DNA of 35,225 nt from Acidobacteria bacterium RIFCSPLOWO2_12_FULL_67_14b. Lineage in GTDB: Bacteria > Acidobacteriota > Vicinamibacteria > Vicinamibacterales > UBA2999. Positions 25,052-32,954 of the stretch are shown here, piece by piece. Made by a program: the position numbers and the translations under genes. Location: the NCBI GenBank assembly GCA_001768615.1, contig MELE01000189.1, forward strand, positions 1 through 35,225, read 5' to 3'. Each line of letters begins with the position of its first letter. Position 1 is the first letter of the stretch. The notes under the pieces were generated by a model. That model was given only the letters and a program-made list of their open reading frames with translations. It did no database searches and was not told the DNA's origin.

Positions 25052-25282
25052 ATGAATGTCTCCCTGCCCGAGTCCCTCAAGGACTTCGTCGACGAGCAGG
25101 TCACCCGGCGCGGCTACGGCACCAGCAGCGAGTACGTGCGCGAACTGATCCGCAGGGATTCGGATCGGCTACATCTGCGAGGCCTGCTGCTGGAGGGGGC
25201 CGCCTCTGCTGCGGCTGGACCCGCTGGCACCGGCTATTTCGCCGGCCTGCGCAAGCGCGTCCGGCGACGCGCCCGGCGGTGA
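25052..25282 (+). CDS. parD: ParD-type ribbon-helix-helix antitoxin
   Basis: 76 aa. It starts MNVSLPESLKDFVDEQVTRR and continues GYGTSSEYVRELIRRDSDRL, the standard ParD DNA-binding fold, followed by a toxin-binding tail. ParD neutralises ParE and represses its own operon. ATG 25052 is taken; the in-frame GTG at 25043 is possible. The stop overlaps the toxin start by four bases (GTGA). Confidence 0.92.
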   Translation: MNVSLPESLKDFVDEQVTRRGYGTSSEYVRELIRRDSDRLHLRGLLLEGAASAAAGPAGTGYFAGLRKRVRRRARR

Positions 25283-25611
25283 AACCCAGGCGCGTCAAGC
25301 CAGTTTTGCCGCGTAAGCCGGCCAACCGAGATGTTGATGAGGCCATCGCGCACTACTTGAGCGAGGGCGCGCAGCAGGCTGCGCTGGGTTTCATCGATGC
25401 ATTGGAGCAGGCCTACGTCCACATCGGACGCCACCCTGCCACCGGCTCTTCCCGCTACGCCCACGAGTTGAACCTTCCCGGACTGCAGTTCTGGCCGCTG
25501 GCGCGCTACCCGCATCTGGTGTTCTACATCGAGCGCGGAGATCACATCGATGTCTGGCGTGTGTTGCACGGGCAGCGCGACATCCCGGCGTGGATGCGCG
25601 AGCCCGATTGA
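25279..25611 (+). CDS. parE: ParE/RelE-superfamily toxin
   Basis: 110 aa from GTG at 25279. The RelE/ParE core is seen in DVDEAIAHYLSEGAQQAALG, FIDALEQAYVHIGRHPATGS, LPGLQFWPLARYPHLVFYIE and DHIDVWRVLHGQRDIPAWM. ParE members poison DNA gyrase. The start is fixed by the four-base overlap with parD; the open frame extends much further upstream but that part is a shadow of parD. Confidence 0.92.
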   Translation: MKPRRVKPVLPRKPANRDVDEAIAHYLSEGAQQAALGFIDALEQAYVHIGRHPATGSSRYAHELNLPGLQFWPLARYPHLVFYIERGDHIDVWRVLHGQRDIPAWMREPD

Positions 25612-25642
25612 CGGGCCGACCGTATCAATGTATTAATACAGT
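25608..25642 (+). promoter_or_regulatory. GntR-gene promoter with overlapping palindromic operator; leaderless start
   Basis: TTGACG (25608-25613), exactly 17 bases, TATTAA (25631-25636). The -10 box lies inside the perfect palindrome TGTATTAATACA (25629-25640), the kind of site YtrA-type GntR regulators bind. The GTG start at 25643 is seven bases after the -10 box, where transcription should begin, so the message is probably leaderless and self-repressed. Confidence 0.7.
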
Positions 25643-26029
25643 GTGTTCCTGCACGTCAACCCGTCCACGGGGCTGCCGATCTACCTGCAGATTCAGGCCC
25701 AGGTGAAGCAGGCCGTGGCCGCCGGCGCCCTGCGCGCCGGCGACGCGATGCCGTCGGTGCGGAAGCTGGCCTCGGACCTTCGCATCAACCCCAACACGGT
25801 CGCGCGCGCCTATCTGGAACTGGAGCGCGAAGGCGTGATCGCCGCCGTGCCCGGCGGCGGCACGTTCGTCGCCGACGGCCCGCCGGGGCTGCTCAAGGCC
25901 GAGCGCGTCCGCCGGTTCAGGCCCCTGGCCCGCCAGGTCGCCGTCGAGGGAAGGCAGCTGCGGTTGTCGCGCGACGAGATCGTGCAGCTCGTGGACGAGG
26001 AGTTGAAAGCATTCGGAGGGAAGTCATGA
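25643..26029 (+). CDS. GntR-family regulator, YtrA subfamily
   Basis: 128 aa. The winged helix covers about residues 12-75: LPIYLQIQAQVKQAVAAGAL, AMPSVRKLASDLRINPNTVA, RAYLELEREGVI and GGGTFVAD. The short C-terminal helical region, without a ligand-binding domain, is the hallmark of the YtrA type, which represses its own ABC transporter operon. It overlaps the ATPase gene by four bases (ATGA). No Shine-Dalgarno is seen at the GTG start. Confidence 0.93.
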   Translation: MFLHVNPSTGLPIYLQIQAQVKQAVAAGALRAGDAMPSVRKLASDLRINPNTVARAYLELEREGVIAAVPGGGTFVADGPPGLLKAERVRRFRPLARQVAVEGRQLRLSRDEIVQLVDEELKAFGGKS

Positions 26030-26961
26030 CCGACCACGCCATTGCCACCCGCGGACTGGTGAAGCGCTACGGCCAACAGGAAGCGGTAAACGGCCTCGAG
26101 ATGCGCGTGCCGGCCGGCGCAGTGTACGGATTCCTGGGCCGCAACGGCGCCGGCAAGAGCACGACGATCAAGATGCTGATGGGCCTGGCGAGGCCCGACT
26201 CCGGGAGCGCGAGCGTCCTCGGACTCGACTGCGCGACCCAGACCCTCGACATCCTCCGTCGTGTGGCGTTCGTAGGCGAGAACAAGGTGCTCTACGACGA
26301 GCTCACCGCAGAAGAGATGGTGCGATTCACGCGCAGCTTCTACCCGCGCTGGTCGGAGCCGGCCGCTGAGGCCTGCGCACGACGGCTCGAATTGCCGATG
26401 CGGCAGCGCTTCAAGACGTTATCGAAGGGTAACCGCGCGAAAGTCTGGCTGCTGCTCGCTGTGGGCCAGGCCGCCGAGCTGCTGGTGCTCGACGAGCCGA
26501 CGGCGGGGCTCGACCCCGTCAATCAGGACACGCTGCTGCAACTCGTCGCCGAGGGCGCCGGCGCCGGGACGTCCACCGTGTTCTTCTCGTCCCACGACCT
26601 CGCCGAGGTCGAGCGGATCTGCGACTGGGTGGGCATCGTCGACGCCGGGCGGATGCTGATGGAGGCGCGGCTGGACGACATTCGCGAGCACTACCGCCTG
26701 GTGATCGCGGAGGGACGCGACCTGCCGATGGAGCGGGCGGCGCCAGTCCTGTCGGCGACGCGCAGCGGATCGTTTTCGCGGTACCTCGTGGCGCGAGACG
26801 CCGACGGCTTCGCCGCGCGGCTCAGATCCCTCGGCGCGTCGGTGCCCGAGGTGACGCCCCTGTCACTGCGCGACGTGTTTCTCGAACTCGTTCGCAAGGA
26901 GGATCCATGTACCTCTGGAAATGCTGGCGCGACACTCGCAGCGCCTTCCGTGGCTTCGTAG
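26026..26961 (+). CDS. ABC transporter ATP-binding protein
   Basis: 311 aa. Walker A is GRNGAGKST (38-46), the signature is LSKGNRAK (about 133), Walker B is LLVLDEPTAGLD (about 152), and the H-loop is SSHDLAEVE. The C-terminal 90 residues form the usual extra domain of exporter ATPases of the YtrB/CcmA type. The last 18 codons (from KEDPCTSG) overlap the permease gene in another frame for 55 bases, so the natural end may once have been earlier. It pairs with the permease for export or drug/peptide resistance; the substrate is unknown. Confidence 0.93.
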   Translation: MTDHAIATRGLVKRYGQQEAVNGLEMRVPAGAVYGFLGRNGAGKSTTIKMLMGLARPDSGSASVLGLDCATQTLDILRRVAFVGENKVLYDELTAEEMVRFTRSFYPRWSEPAAEACARRLELPMRQRFKTLSKGNRAKVWLLLAVGQAAELLVLDEPTAGLDPVNQDTLLQLVAEGAGAGTSTVFFSSHDLAEVERICDWVGIVDAGRMLMEARLDDIREHYRLVIAEGRDLPMERAAPVLSATRSGSFSRYLVARDADGFAARLRSLGASVPEVTPLSLRDVFLELVRKEDPCTSGNAGATLAAPSVAS

Positions 26962-27626
26962 CCGGCCTGCTCGCGGTCGGGATCTTCTGCCTGTACGTGC
27001 AGTTCGATCCCCTTGGCTGGATCGCCGCCAAGCCGGAATCGTCGCGGCTACTCTGGCACATGATGTCCGACGCGCTCGGAGCGCAGCTGGGGAAGCTGAT
27101 CCTGATTGCCGGGTTCATCCTGGGGGCGCTGGGCGTGGGCGTCGAGTTCGAACGCGGCACCGCGGATTTCCTGCTGACGCGCCCGCGCTCCCGCCGCGCC
27201 TTCCTCTGGACCAGTTGGTGCGTCGGCGCCGCGCAGATTCTGACGCTGGTGCTGCTGGCCCACGCGATCACCTGGCTCACGGCGCCCGATCTGCCGGCGG
27301 CTCGCCCCGGCTTGTTCTTCCGCGTCCTACTCGGGATGTGTACGATGGCCCTTTTCACCTACAGCCTGACGTATCTGATGACGACGCTGGCGCGGAACAG
27401 CCGGAACGGGACCGGCCTGAGTCTAGCCGCCCTTACGGCCCATGTCGGCCTGTACGCGTGGCTGAGGTTTTGGCACGGCATCACGACTCCCGTTTTATTG
27501 GACTTAATCGAGAGCCGCGACCGAGTCGACGCAGGCGTGCGGTTCGGCTCCCTGCTCGGCTGGCTGGCCGTCGGCCTCATGCTGATGGTGGTCGCGCAAC
27601 TCCACTTCGAACGAGCGGAGGTGTAA
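26907..27626 (+). CDS. ABC transporter permease (ABC-2-like)
   Basis: 239 aa with about six hydrophobic helices: FVAGLLAVGIFCLYV, LGKLILIAGFILGALGVGV, AAQILTLVLLAHAITWL, VLLGMCTMALFTYSLTYL, LSLAALTAHVGLYAW and FGSLLGWLAVGLMLMVVAQL. The loop EFERGTADFLLTRPRSRRAF is typical of ABC-2 exporters, contacting the ATPase. A strong AAGGAGG site four bases before the ATG supports this start despite the 55-base overlap with the ATPase gene. It ends four bases from the convergent hydrolase gene. Confidence 0.88.
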   Translation: MYLWKCWRDTRSAFRGFVAGLLAVGIFCLYVQFDPLGWIAAKPESSRLLWHMMSDALGAQLGKLILIAGFILGALGVGVEFERGTADFLLTRPRSRRAFLWTSWCVGAAQILTLVLLAHAITWLTAPDLPAARPGLFFRVLLGMCTMALFTYSLTYLMTTLARNSRNGTGLSLAALTAHVGLYAWLRFWHGITTPVLLDLIESRDRVDAGVRFGSLLGWLAVGLMLMVVAQLHFERAEV

Positions 27627-27630
27627 GCCT

Positions 27631-29235
27631 CTACCTGCCCATTGCTTTCGCGAACGCGCTCCACGGCACCGGCTGCCCATGCACCGGCGCGAGCGTCGTC
27701 ACGTCCAGCTTCATGCGCTGCACTTGATTGAACAGGCTCCGCATGGCCGGCGTCGGCGATGCCGGCGGCGGTTCGTGGGTATCGAAGAGATCCGCCTGGA
27801 AGGCGATCCGCTCGGCGGGCAAGTACGCCATCAGCATCCCGGCCACGTGCGCCAGCGGCTGCACGTAGTAGACGCGCAGGATGCGGCTGTTGTCGGTGAT
27901 CACATAGTTTTCGTTGATCGCCTCGAAGTTGTACCCCTCCGACAACTCCGTCGGCGGCCACAGCGCCACGATGTCTGGGGCGATCGTCCGCGGCCGGTAA
28001 TTGAGCACGTCGCGATTGAGGAAGTCGATCGCCTTCCGGTGCGCCACCACTGTCGCGCCGATGTGCAGGTAGGTTCGCAGCCCGCCGATGTGATCGAAAT
28101 GCGGGTGCGAGCTGATCAGCCAGCGGATCGGCTTGCCGGGCGCGAGCTTCACCACCTCTTCGATCACCGCCAGGCTGCGCGCCTCGTTTGTCGGCGCCTC
28201 GAACACCGCCACGAAATCGCGGAACTCGATCACGTAGCTGTTGTGCGTCGAGCCGCCCAGCAGGTACACGCCTGCGGCCATCTTCTCGACCGTGACCGCC
28301 GCCGGCCACGTCGCCTGCCTGACCGCGTCGGGCACCGGCACCGGATCGTCGCAGACGTTGGGCTGCACTCGGGGGAACTTCCCCCCGTAGGCGTTGTGAC
28401 CGGTGCTGGCGTTGTCGAACTGCCAGTTGTCGTCCCATCCCTGGTGCGAATGCCAGTTGATCGGCCACTTCACGTCGCCGAACGTCATCTGCTCGGTCGA
28501 TTCGTGCTCGATGTTGAAATCGCCGATCGACGGTTCGTTCACCGTCGTCTTGATCCGCTGAATCTGATTCTGCGGGTTGATGGTGGCTTCGACCCGGTAC
28601 TTCCCGAGCACCGTGATCGAGACGACGTGCATCTTCTCGGGACTGACGACGTTGCCGTCGCGCCCCATCTCGATCTGCTCCCATCGCCAGATCGCCTTGG
28701 GATTGGCGCCCGGCAAGCGCGCCGCCTTGAGGAACCCGGGCGGGTTCAGCCAGAGGTCGAGCTGATAGCGCTCGGCATCTTCAGGCGACGCCGCGACCGG
28801 CGCGCCGCCTTCGCCGTCGACGTGCCAGGCGTGCACGCCGTTCACGATGTGCGTCTGGCGGGTCTGCTTCTGGATCGGCGTGCCGCCGCGCCAGCCAAGC
28901 CCGTATTTCCACGAGGCCGGATTGAGGCCGGGCCGGCGATCGAAGGTCTCCGTGCTCGTCGCGGTTTCCCAATTGATCGTGCGCGTGTAGTTGGCCATCG
29001 CATCGATCCGCGGCCAATCGACGTTGGCGGCGTATTCGAAGGTCTGGCCCACCGCGCCGGCGTAGCCGGTGCCGGAGAACGTGATGCATTTCAGGTTCGC
29101 TTCGCCGATCTCGCGCGAGGCCGCCGCCAGCAGCGGCTGGGGATCGACATAGCCCGGTGGAAATGGCTGCGCGGAAACCAATACGCCCGCGAGTGCTGAC
29201 GCCACGACACACGCCCAGGTTCGTCTCATGCTCAA
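27631..29235 (-). CDS. Exported metallo-beta-lactamase-fold hydrolase
   Basis: 534 aa. It has a signal peptide (MRRTWACVVASALAGVLVSA). Residues about 25-300 form an N-terminal beta-rich domain seen in large secreted members of this family; it is not assigned. The MBL domain starts at about 315 (MAAGVYLLGGSTHNSYVIEF). It has the zinc motif SHPHFDHIGG (about 376-385), a later ligand in PLAHVAGMLMAYLP, Asp in FQADLFDTHE and His in APVHGQPVPW. The substrate is unknown. ATG at 29235 or 29229 both give a signal peptide. Upstream lies the pseudogene region. Confidence 0.87.
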   Translation of the reverse strand: MSMRRTWACVVASALAGVLVSAQPFPPGYVDPQPLLAAASREIGEANLKCITFSGTGYAGAVGQTFEYAANVDWPRIDAMANYTRTINWETATSTETFDRRPGLNPASWKYGLGWRGGTPIQKQTRQTHIVNGVHAWHVDGEGGAPVAASPEDAERYQLDLWLNPPGFLKAARLPGANPKAIWRWEQIEMGRDGNVVSPEKMHVVSITVLGKYRVEATINPQNQIQRIKTTVNEPSIGDFNIEHESTEQMTFGDVKWPINWHSHQGWDDNWQFDNASTGHNAYGGKFPRVQPNVCDDPVPVPDAVRQATWPAAVTVEKMAAGVYLLGGSTHNSYVIEFRDFVAVFEAPTNEARSLAVIEEVVKLAPGKPIRWLISSHPHFDHIGGLRTYLHIGATVVAHRKAIDFLNRDVLNYRPRTIAPDIVALWPPTELSEGYNFEAINENYVITDNSRILRVYYVQPLAHVAGMLMAYLPAERIAFQADLFDTHEPPPASPTPAMRSLFNQVQRMKLDVTTLAPVHGQPVPWSAFAKAMGR

Positions 29236-29245
29236 TTCCCACTTC

Positions 29246-29960
29246 TCATTTCGGCAGCTTTGCCTTCAACTCTTCGAACCAGTTGAGGACGACAACGAAA
29301 CCCGCAGGCGTCGCGGTTCGATCGGCTGCCAGGTTCTCTTTGATCATCAGGAACCGCTGGCCGTCCGGCGCCACGTCGTCCATGCCGTAGGTGCCCCTCC
29401 TGAAATCCGCGCGGCCAGGACAATTGATCGCGCGTCGAACAGCCTCGTTGGATTGCCGTGGCCGAAGGTCGTGGTGGGCCGGACGTCCACCGCCACAATG
29501 CTGTCGCCGTTGACGAAGAACAGCTCACGGCCGCTCCGCACCCAGGCCGGAGTTCGGCCGCCGTCGGTCGAGATCGAGCCGTGTGCCAGCGAACGTCCGT
29601 CGGGTGAAATCTCCGCATTTCTCTCGTTGAACTGCAGTTGGACCAGGGGCGTCGTGCGCGGCTTGCCGTCCAACACCACCATTCCAAGGTCCCACGCGGT
29701 CTTGTACACCAGCGTCCCGTTTCGGGAGACGCTGACGTTCCGCCGACGGTGGTGCCCATGATCGCCGCCGGACGCTCCGTGACCGGGACCGAATCCCCCG
29801 CGGTTTCTGCCGGAGGGCAGCACCGAAGGTATCCTGCTCACCGTTGGTCGAATCGACCGTCCTCAGCAGCGTCTGCTCACCGCCGTCAGCGGCCACGCGA
29901 GACAAGCCGCAGGGGCGGTCGCTCGTCGCGAACACGATCATGTCGTCCGGACCCCCACTG
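29246..29960 (-). pseudogene. Decayed TolB/WD40-repeat half of a kinase-type protein
   Basis: Reading leftward, one frame gives DDMIVFATSDRPCGLSRVAA and GGEQTLLRTV (about 29960-29840). A second frame gives VSVSRNGTLVYKTAWDLGMV, NAEISPDGRSLAHGSIS, WVRSGRELFFVNGDSIVAVD and NPTRLFDARS (about 29750-29410). The first frame then returns with GTYGMDDVAPDGQRFLMIKE and ends VVVLNWFEELKAKLPK. These are in the right order for the C-terminal half of an Acidobacteriota kinase/TolB protein, but at least two frame changes and internal loss mean it cannot be translated whole. No intact gene is seen between 29236 and 30206. Confidence 0.75.
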
Positions 29961-30026
29961 ATGGGAACGGCCGCGTACATGGCGCCGGAACAAGCGCGCG
30001 GAAAGGTCGTCGACAGACGGGCGGAC
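29958..30026 (+). pseudogene. Ser/Thr kinase activation-segment fragment, opposite strand
   Basis: 23 codons encode LMGTAAYMAPEQARGKVVDR RAD, kinase subdomain VIII and the following helix. It is on the plus strand, directly abutting the minus-strand TolB remnant near 29957. In an intact gene the kinase would precede the TolB half on the same strand, so an inversion or scrambled deletion is implied. Confidence 0.7.
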
Positions 30027-30206
30027 AGGATGACGCCGGCGGCTGTCGCCTGCATCGAGAGCGTCGGCCACATGGTGTGGCGGGCAGATTCTAGCAGAAC
30101 GGCCTGGGCTTCAAGCCTCGGGCTCTGACCACCGCCCTTGTCAAACGCCCGAAGCCCGGAGCCTGGCGGGAGCCAGACCGTCAACATATATGCTAACATC
30201 TGACAC

Positions 30207-30472
30207 ATGAGGCGCACCACCATCTACCTGGAGCCGGAGCTCGAGGTGCTGCTGAAGCTCGAGACGCGGCGCCAGAAGCGGCCGATGGCCGAGCTGATTC
30301 GCGAGGCCGTGCGCACCTATGTGACGCGCGAGCCGCGACAGGGGCCGCCGGGCGCCGGCAAGTTCGCCAGCGGCCACGCCGACACCGCCGAACGCGCCGA
30401 CGACGTCCTGGCCGACACCGGGTTCGGCCGGGGAGCGACGCCGCCCCGCCGCGCGCGAAGCGGCGCCGATGA
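30207..30472 (+). CDS. Ribbon-helix-helix antitoxin with apparent -1 frameshift near its end
   Basis: The RHH fold is clear: MRRTTIYLEPELEVLLKLET then RRQKRPMAELIREAVRTYV, followed by PGAGKFASGHADTAERADDV and LADTGFGRG, the usual toxin-binding tail. In the given frame there is no stop and translation would go on for 272 codons across the toxin gene. Adding one G to the run GGGG at 30430-30433 restores GSDAAPPRAKRR and a TGA at 30470-30472, overlapping the toxin ATG as ATGA. So the natural product is about 88 aa, and the base loss is either a real mutation or a sequencing error. Confidence 0.8.
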
Positions 30473-30876
30473 GCGTCCTGCTCGATACCGGCATCGTGTA
30501 CGCCTACTACGATCGGAGCGACCGCTGGCACGCGCGCGCCAAGCGCCTCGTCGAGGGCGAGCAGCACGGTCTGATTCTCCCCGCCCCGGTCATTCCGGAG
30601 GTCGACCATCTGCTCGGCCATCGCCTGGGGATGAAAAGCCGGCTCCTCTTCTACACCGGGATTGTCGGTGGGTACTATTTCGTCGCGGACCTGCCGCGCG
30701 ACGCCTACTCGCGCATCGCGGATCTGAACCGCCAGTTCGACGACCTCAATCTGGGGTTCGTCGATGCCGCCATCGTGGCGCTTGCAGAGAGCCTGGATGT
30801 GGCGCGCGTGGCGACGACGGACCGGCGGCACTTCACGCCGATCGCCGCCGCCCTCTCGCTGGAGCTTGTGCCCTGA
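30469..30876 (+). CDS. PIN-domain ribonuclease toxin (VapC-like)
   Basis: 135 aa. The acidic metal-binding residues of the PIN fold are Asp6 (SVLLDTGIVYAYYD), Glu44 (VIPEVDHLL), Asp99 (LGFVDAAIVALAE) and Asp118 (VATTDRRHF). Such toxins cut RNA, usually tRNA. It is coupled to the RHH antitoxin upstream; if that protein is extended or truncated, neutralisation and autoregulation could be altered. Confidence 0.92.
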   Translation: MSVLLDTGIVYAYYDRSDRWHARAKRLVEGEQHGLILPAPVIPEVDHLLGHRLGMKSRLLFYTGIVGGYYFVADLPRDAYSRIADLNRQFDDLNLGFVDAAIVALAESLDVARVATTDRRHFTPIAAALSLELVP

Positions 30877-30996
30877 CGAGCGTGTCGAACGAGTTCCGGG
30901 CCGGTGTCAGGCCTCACGAGGCCTCACGCCATTCGGTTCGAACACCGCCGGATGAAGGACCTGTCGCAAATCCGCAAACGCGGGCCATATTGCTGC

Positions 30997-31776
30997 TCAG
31001 GCGGGGACCAACGCGATCGCTCTGACCGGACTGCCGCTGCCCCCGACGAGCTTCAGCGGCGCCGCAATCACCACCGCGCCCGTCGCCGGCAGCCGATCGA
31101 GATTACAGAGACTCGCGAGGCCGAGTCTTCCGTGGCCATGCATGATGTTGTGGTTGGGAAACGGCGGATCGAATCGTCCCGCTTGCCCGGCGTCCGTGCC
31201 GATCGTCTCCACGCCCACTCCCAACACGTCACGATCGGTCGCGAGCAGCCGCGATACCGCCTGATCGAAGCCGGGACCATGCGGACCATCGTCGCGAACA
31301 TTCAAAAAAGCTTCGGCGGTCGATCGACGGCTCCATCCCGTCCGCAGCAACACCCATGCGCCGCGAGGGATGCGTCCGTTGACCGCCTCCCATCGCTCGA
31401 GGCCGGCCACGTCGAGCAGGCAGTCCTCGTTTGCCGCGACGTCGGCCGTGATGTCAATCACACAAGCGGGCCCGATGAACTGCCGGGCGGGGATCGTGTC
31501 GGTCGTGTTGTTGGGCAGGTCGCGTCCAGTGATCCAATGCACCGGTGCGTCGAAATGCGTGCCCGTGTGCTCGCCCATCCGGATCGTGTTCCAGTACCAG
31601 GCCGGGCCCTTGTCGTCGAAGCGCGAGATCACTTCGATCGACACGCCAGGCGAGGCCGCAAACATCTCTGGCAGCCCGATCACCGGTGTATCGGGACCGA
31701 GAGGCTGTGTGAGATCGACCACCGTGACCCGGCCCGCGGCGAGCTCGGCGACGAGCGTGGCAAGGACCGATGACAT
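30997..31776 (-). CDS. Cyclase-family metal hydrolase (kynurenine formamidase-like)
   Basis: 259 aa. The family motif HTGTHFDAPVHW gives His70, His74, Asp76 and His80, and later residues PNHNIMHGHGRLGLASLCNL complete the usual core. The family opens amide or ester bonds in N-formylkynurenine, isatin and related compounds. The strand VTVVDLTQPLGPDTPVIGLP is standard. It follows the TPP-enzyme beta gene by 12 bases, so it likely works in the same degradation or biosynthesis route; the substrate is not evident. Confidence 0.9.
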   Translation of the reverse strand: MSSVLATLVAELAAGRVTVVDLTQPLGPDTPVIGLPEMFAASPGVSIEVISRFDDKGPAWYWNTIRMGEHTGTHFDAPVHWITGRDLPNNTTDTIPARQFIGPACVIDITADVAANEDCLLDVAGLERWEAVNGRIPRGAWVLLRTGWSRRSTAEAFLNVRDDGPHGPGFDQAVSRLLATDRDVLGVGVETIGTDAGQAGRFDPPFPNHNIMHGHGRLGLASLCNLDRLPATGAVVIAAPLKLVGGSGSPVRAIALVPA

Positions 31777-31788
31777 GGTTCTTCCCCG

Positions 31789-32352
31789 TCAGCGCGTCTG
31801 CAGATGACGCTGAAACTGAAAGCGGTTTTCCAGCAATTCGAGATCAGTCACGAAGGCCGCCGGCCCGATCGCATCGACCTTGGCCACGATCGTCGTCAAT
31901 TCGCGCGCGCGTTGCGCATCGTCGAACTCCGTGACGAATGCCTCGAGGTCATTCACCGCAGCCGTGCGTGGAATGCCGGCCGCGGCCGCAATGGCGGCGA
32001 GGTTGGTGCCGGTCGATGTCGCGGTGGGAAACCCGCCGACCGAGAGCAGCGACTCGTTGTCGAACACGACGTGCAGCAGATTGCGCGGACGGTACCGTGC
32101 AAGGGTCGTCAGCCCTCCGAGGTTCATCAGCACCGAACCGTCACCATCAAGCACGACCACCGGCACTGACGGACGGCTGAGCGCAATGCCGAGGCCCACC
32201 GAAGAAGCAAGGCCCATGGCGTGCTGCAGGTAAAAGAAATTCTGGCGATGACCGATCGACTGCAGCTCGGCGGCCACGGCGCCCATGATCGTGACCACCG
32301 CGCAGGGCTCGAGTCGGTCGTAGACGGCGCGCAACGCATCGATGCGGGTCAC
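31789..32352 (-). CDS. Thiamine-diphosphate decarboxylase, beta (TPP-binding) subunit
   Basis: 187 aa from GTG at 32352. The TPP/Mg motif is VVLDGDGSVLMNLGGL (GDG about 69-71), ending in HVVFDNESLLSVGGFPT. Together with the upstream alpha gene it forms a split enzyme like sulfopyruvate or phosphonopyruvate decarboxylase. GTG 32352 is chosen because it overlaps the alpha stop by four bases (GTGA); an ATG at 32364 is also in frame. Confidence 0.87.
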   Translation of the reverse strand: MTRIDALRAVYDRLEPCAVVTIMGAVAAELQSIGHRQNFFYLQHAMGLASSVGLGIALSRPSVPVVVLDGDGSVLMNLGGLTTLARYRPRNLLHVVFDNESLLSVGGFPTATSTGTNLAAIAAAAGIPRTAAVNDLEAFVTEFDDAQRARELTTIVAKVDAIGPAAFVTDLELLENRFQFQRHLQTR

Positions 32353-32864
32353 GCGTCCTCCCACATCAGATCGCGCGTCAGCAGCAGCGCCACCGGCCGA
32401 TTCGACGAGTCTGCGAGCGTCTGCGCCTCCCGGATGCGCTGGGGCACGCGCGCCGGATCGTCGAGGCGCATCACGGGAATGCGCAGCGCCGCGAGCACCG
32501 GCTCGGTAACCGCGCCGCCCTCGGTTTGCCAGGGGTCGCGCTCGCCAAACGAGCCGCGGTCACTGATCAGCATCAACAGCGGCACCCTGAACAGCTGTGC
32601 GCCAGAAACGATGCCGTTGACCGAGGCGAGGAACCCGTGGTTCTGCATGAGCATCGCCGACTTGACGCCAGCCAGGTGGGCGCCCATGGAAATTCCGACG
32701 CCCTCCTCTTCCTTGGCCAGGCGCACCAGCGTGACGTCCGGATCGTCATCGGCCATGCGGATCAGATGCACGAGCCAGGTTTCGGGAAGCGCCGACATCA
32801 GCCGGACGCCGCAGTCCTTCAGCGCGTCGAACAGGATCGCTGAATTGGCGGCCGAGACGGGCAT
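32349..32864 (-). CDS. Thiamine-diphosphate decarboxylase, alpha (PYR) subunit
   Basis: 171 aa from ATG 32864 (an in-frame ATG at 32885 adds MRYHAAA). The PYR domain carries the activating glutamate in LAKEEEGVGISMGAHLAG, then SAMLMQNHGFLASVNGIVSG and FRVPLLMLISDRGSFGERDP, as in the alpha chain of sulfopyruvate decarboxylase. A sulfonate or phosphonate substrate is possible, but no other coenzyme M or phosphonate genes are near. It reads into beta and the cyclase gene, a three-gene unit. Confidence 0.87.
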   Translation of the reverse strand: MPVSAANSAILFDALKDCGVRLMSALPETWLVHLIRMADDDPDVTLVRLAKEEEGVGISMGAHLAGVKSAMLMQNHGFLASVNGIVSGAQLFRVPLLMLISDRGSFGERDPWQTEGGAVTEPVLAALRIPVMRLDDPARVPQRIREAQTLADSSNRPVALLLTRDLMWEDA

Positions 32865-32954
32865 GGCGGCGGCATGATACCGCACCTCGACCGCGGCGCC
32901 CCAGCGGCCCCCTGCGCGCCGGGCGGGCCATCGTGGAGCGGGCCAGACGAAACC

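Noticed and set aside
24928-25278. N-terminal extension of the ParE frame
   Set aside because: It overlaps all of parD in another frame and has shadow composition; GTG 25279 with a four-base overlap is the usual parDE arrangement.
27679-29199. 506-codon plus-strand open frame opposite the MBL hydrolase
   Set aside because: No motifs and shadow composition; the minus strand carries the signal peptide and zinc motif.
30473-31025. 272-codon reading of the antitoxin as a single large protein
   Set aside because: After codon 75 the frame is a shadow of the PIN gene; one added base restores a normal antitoxin end.
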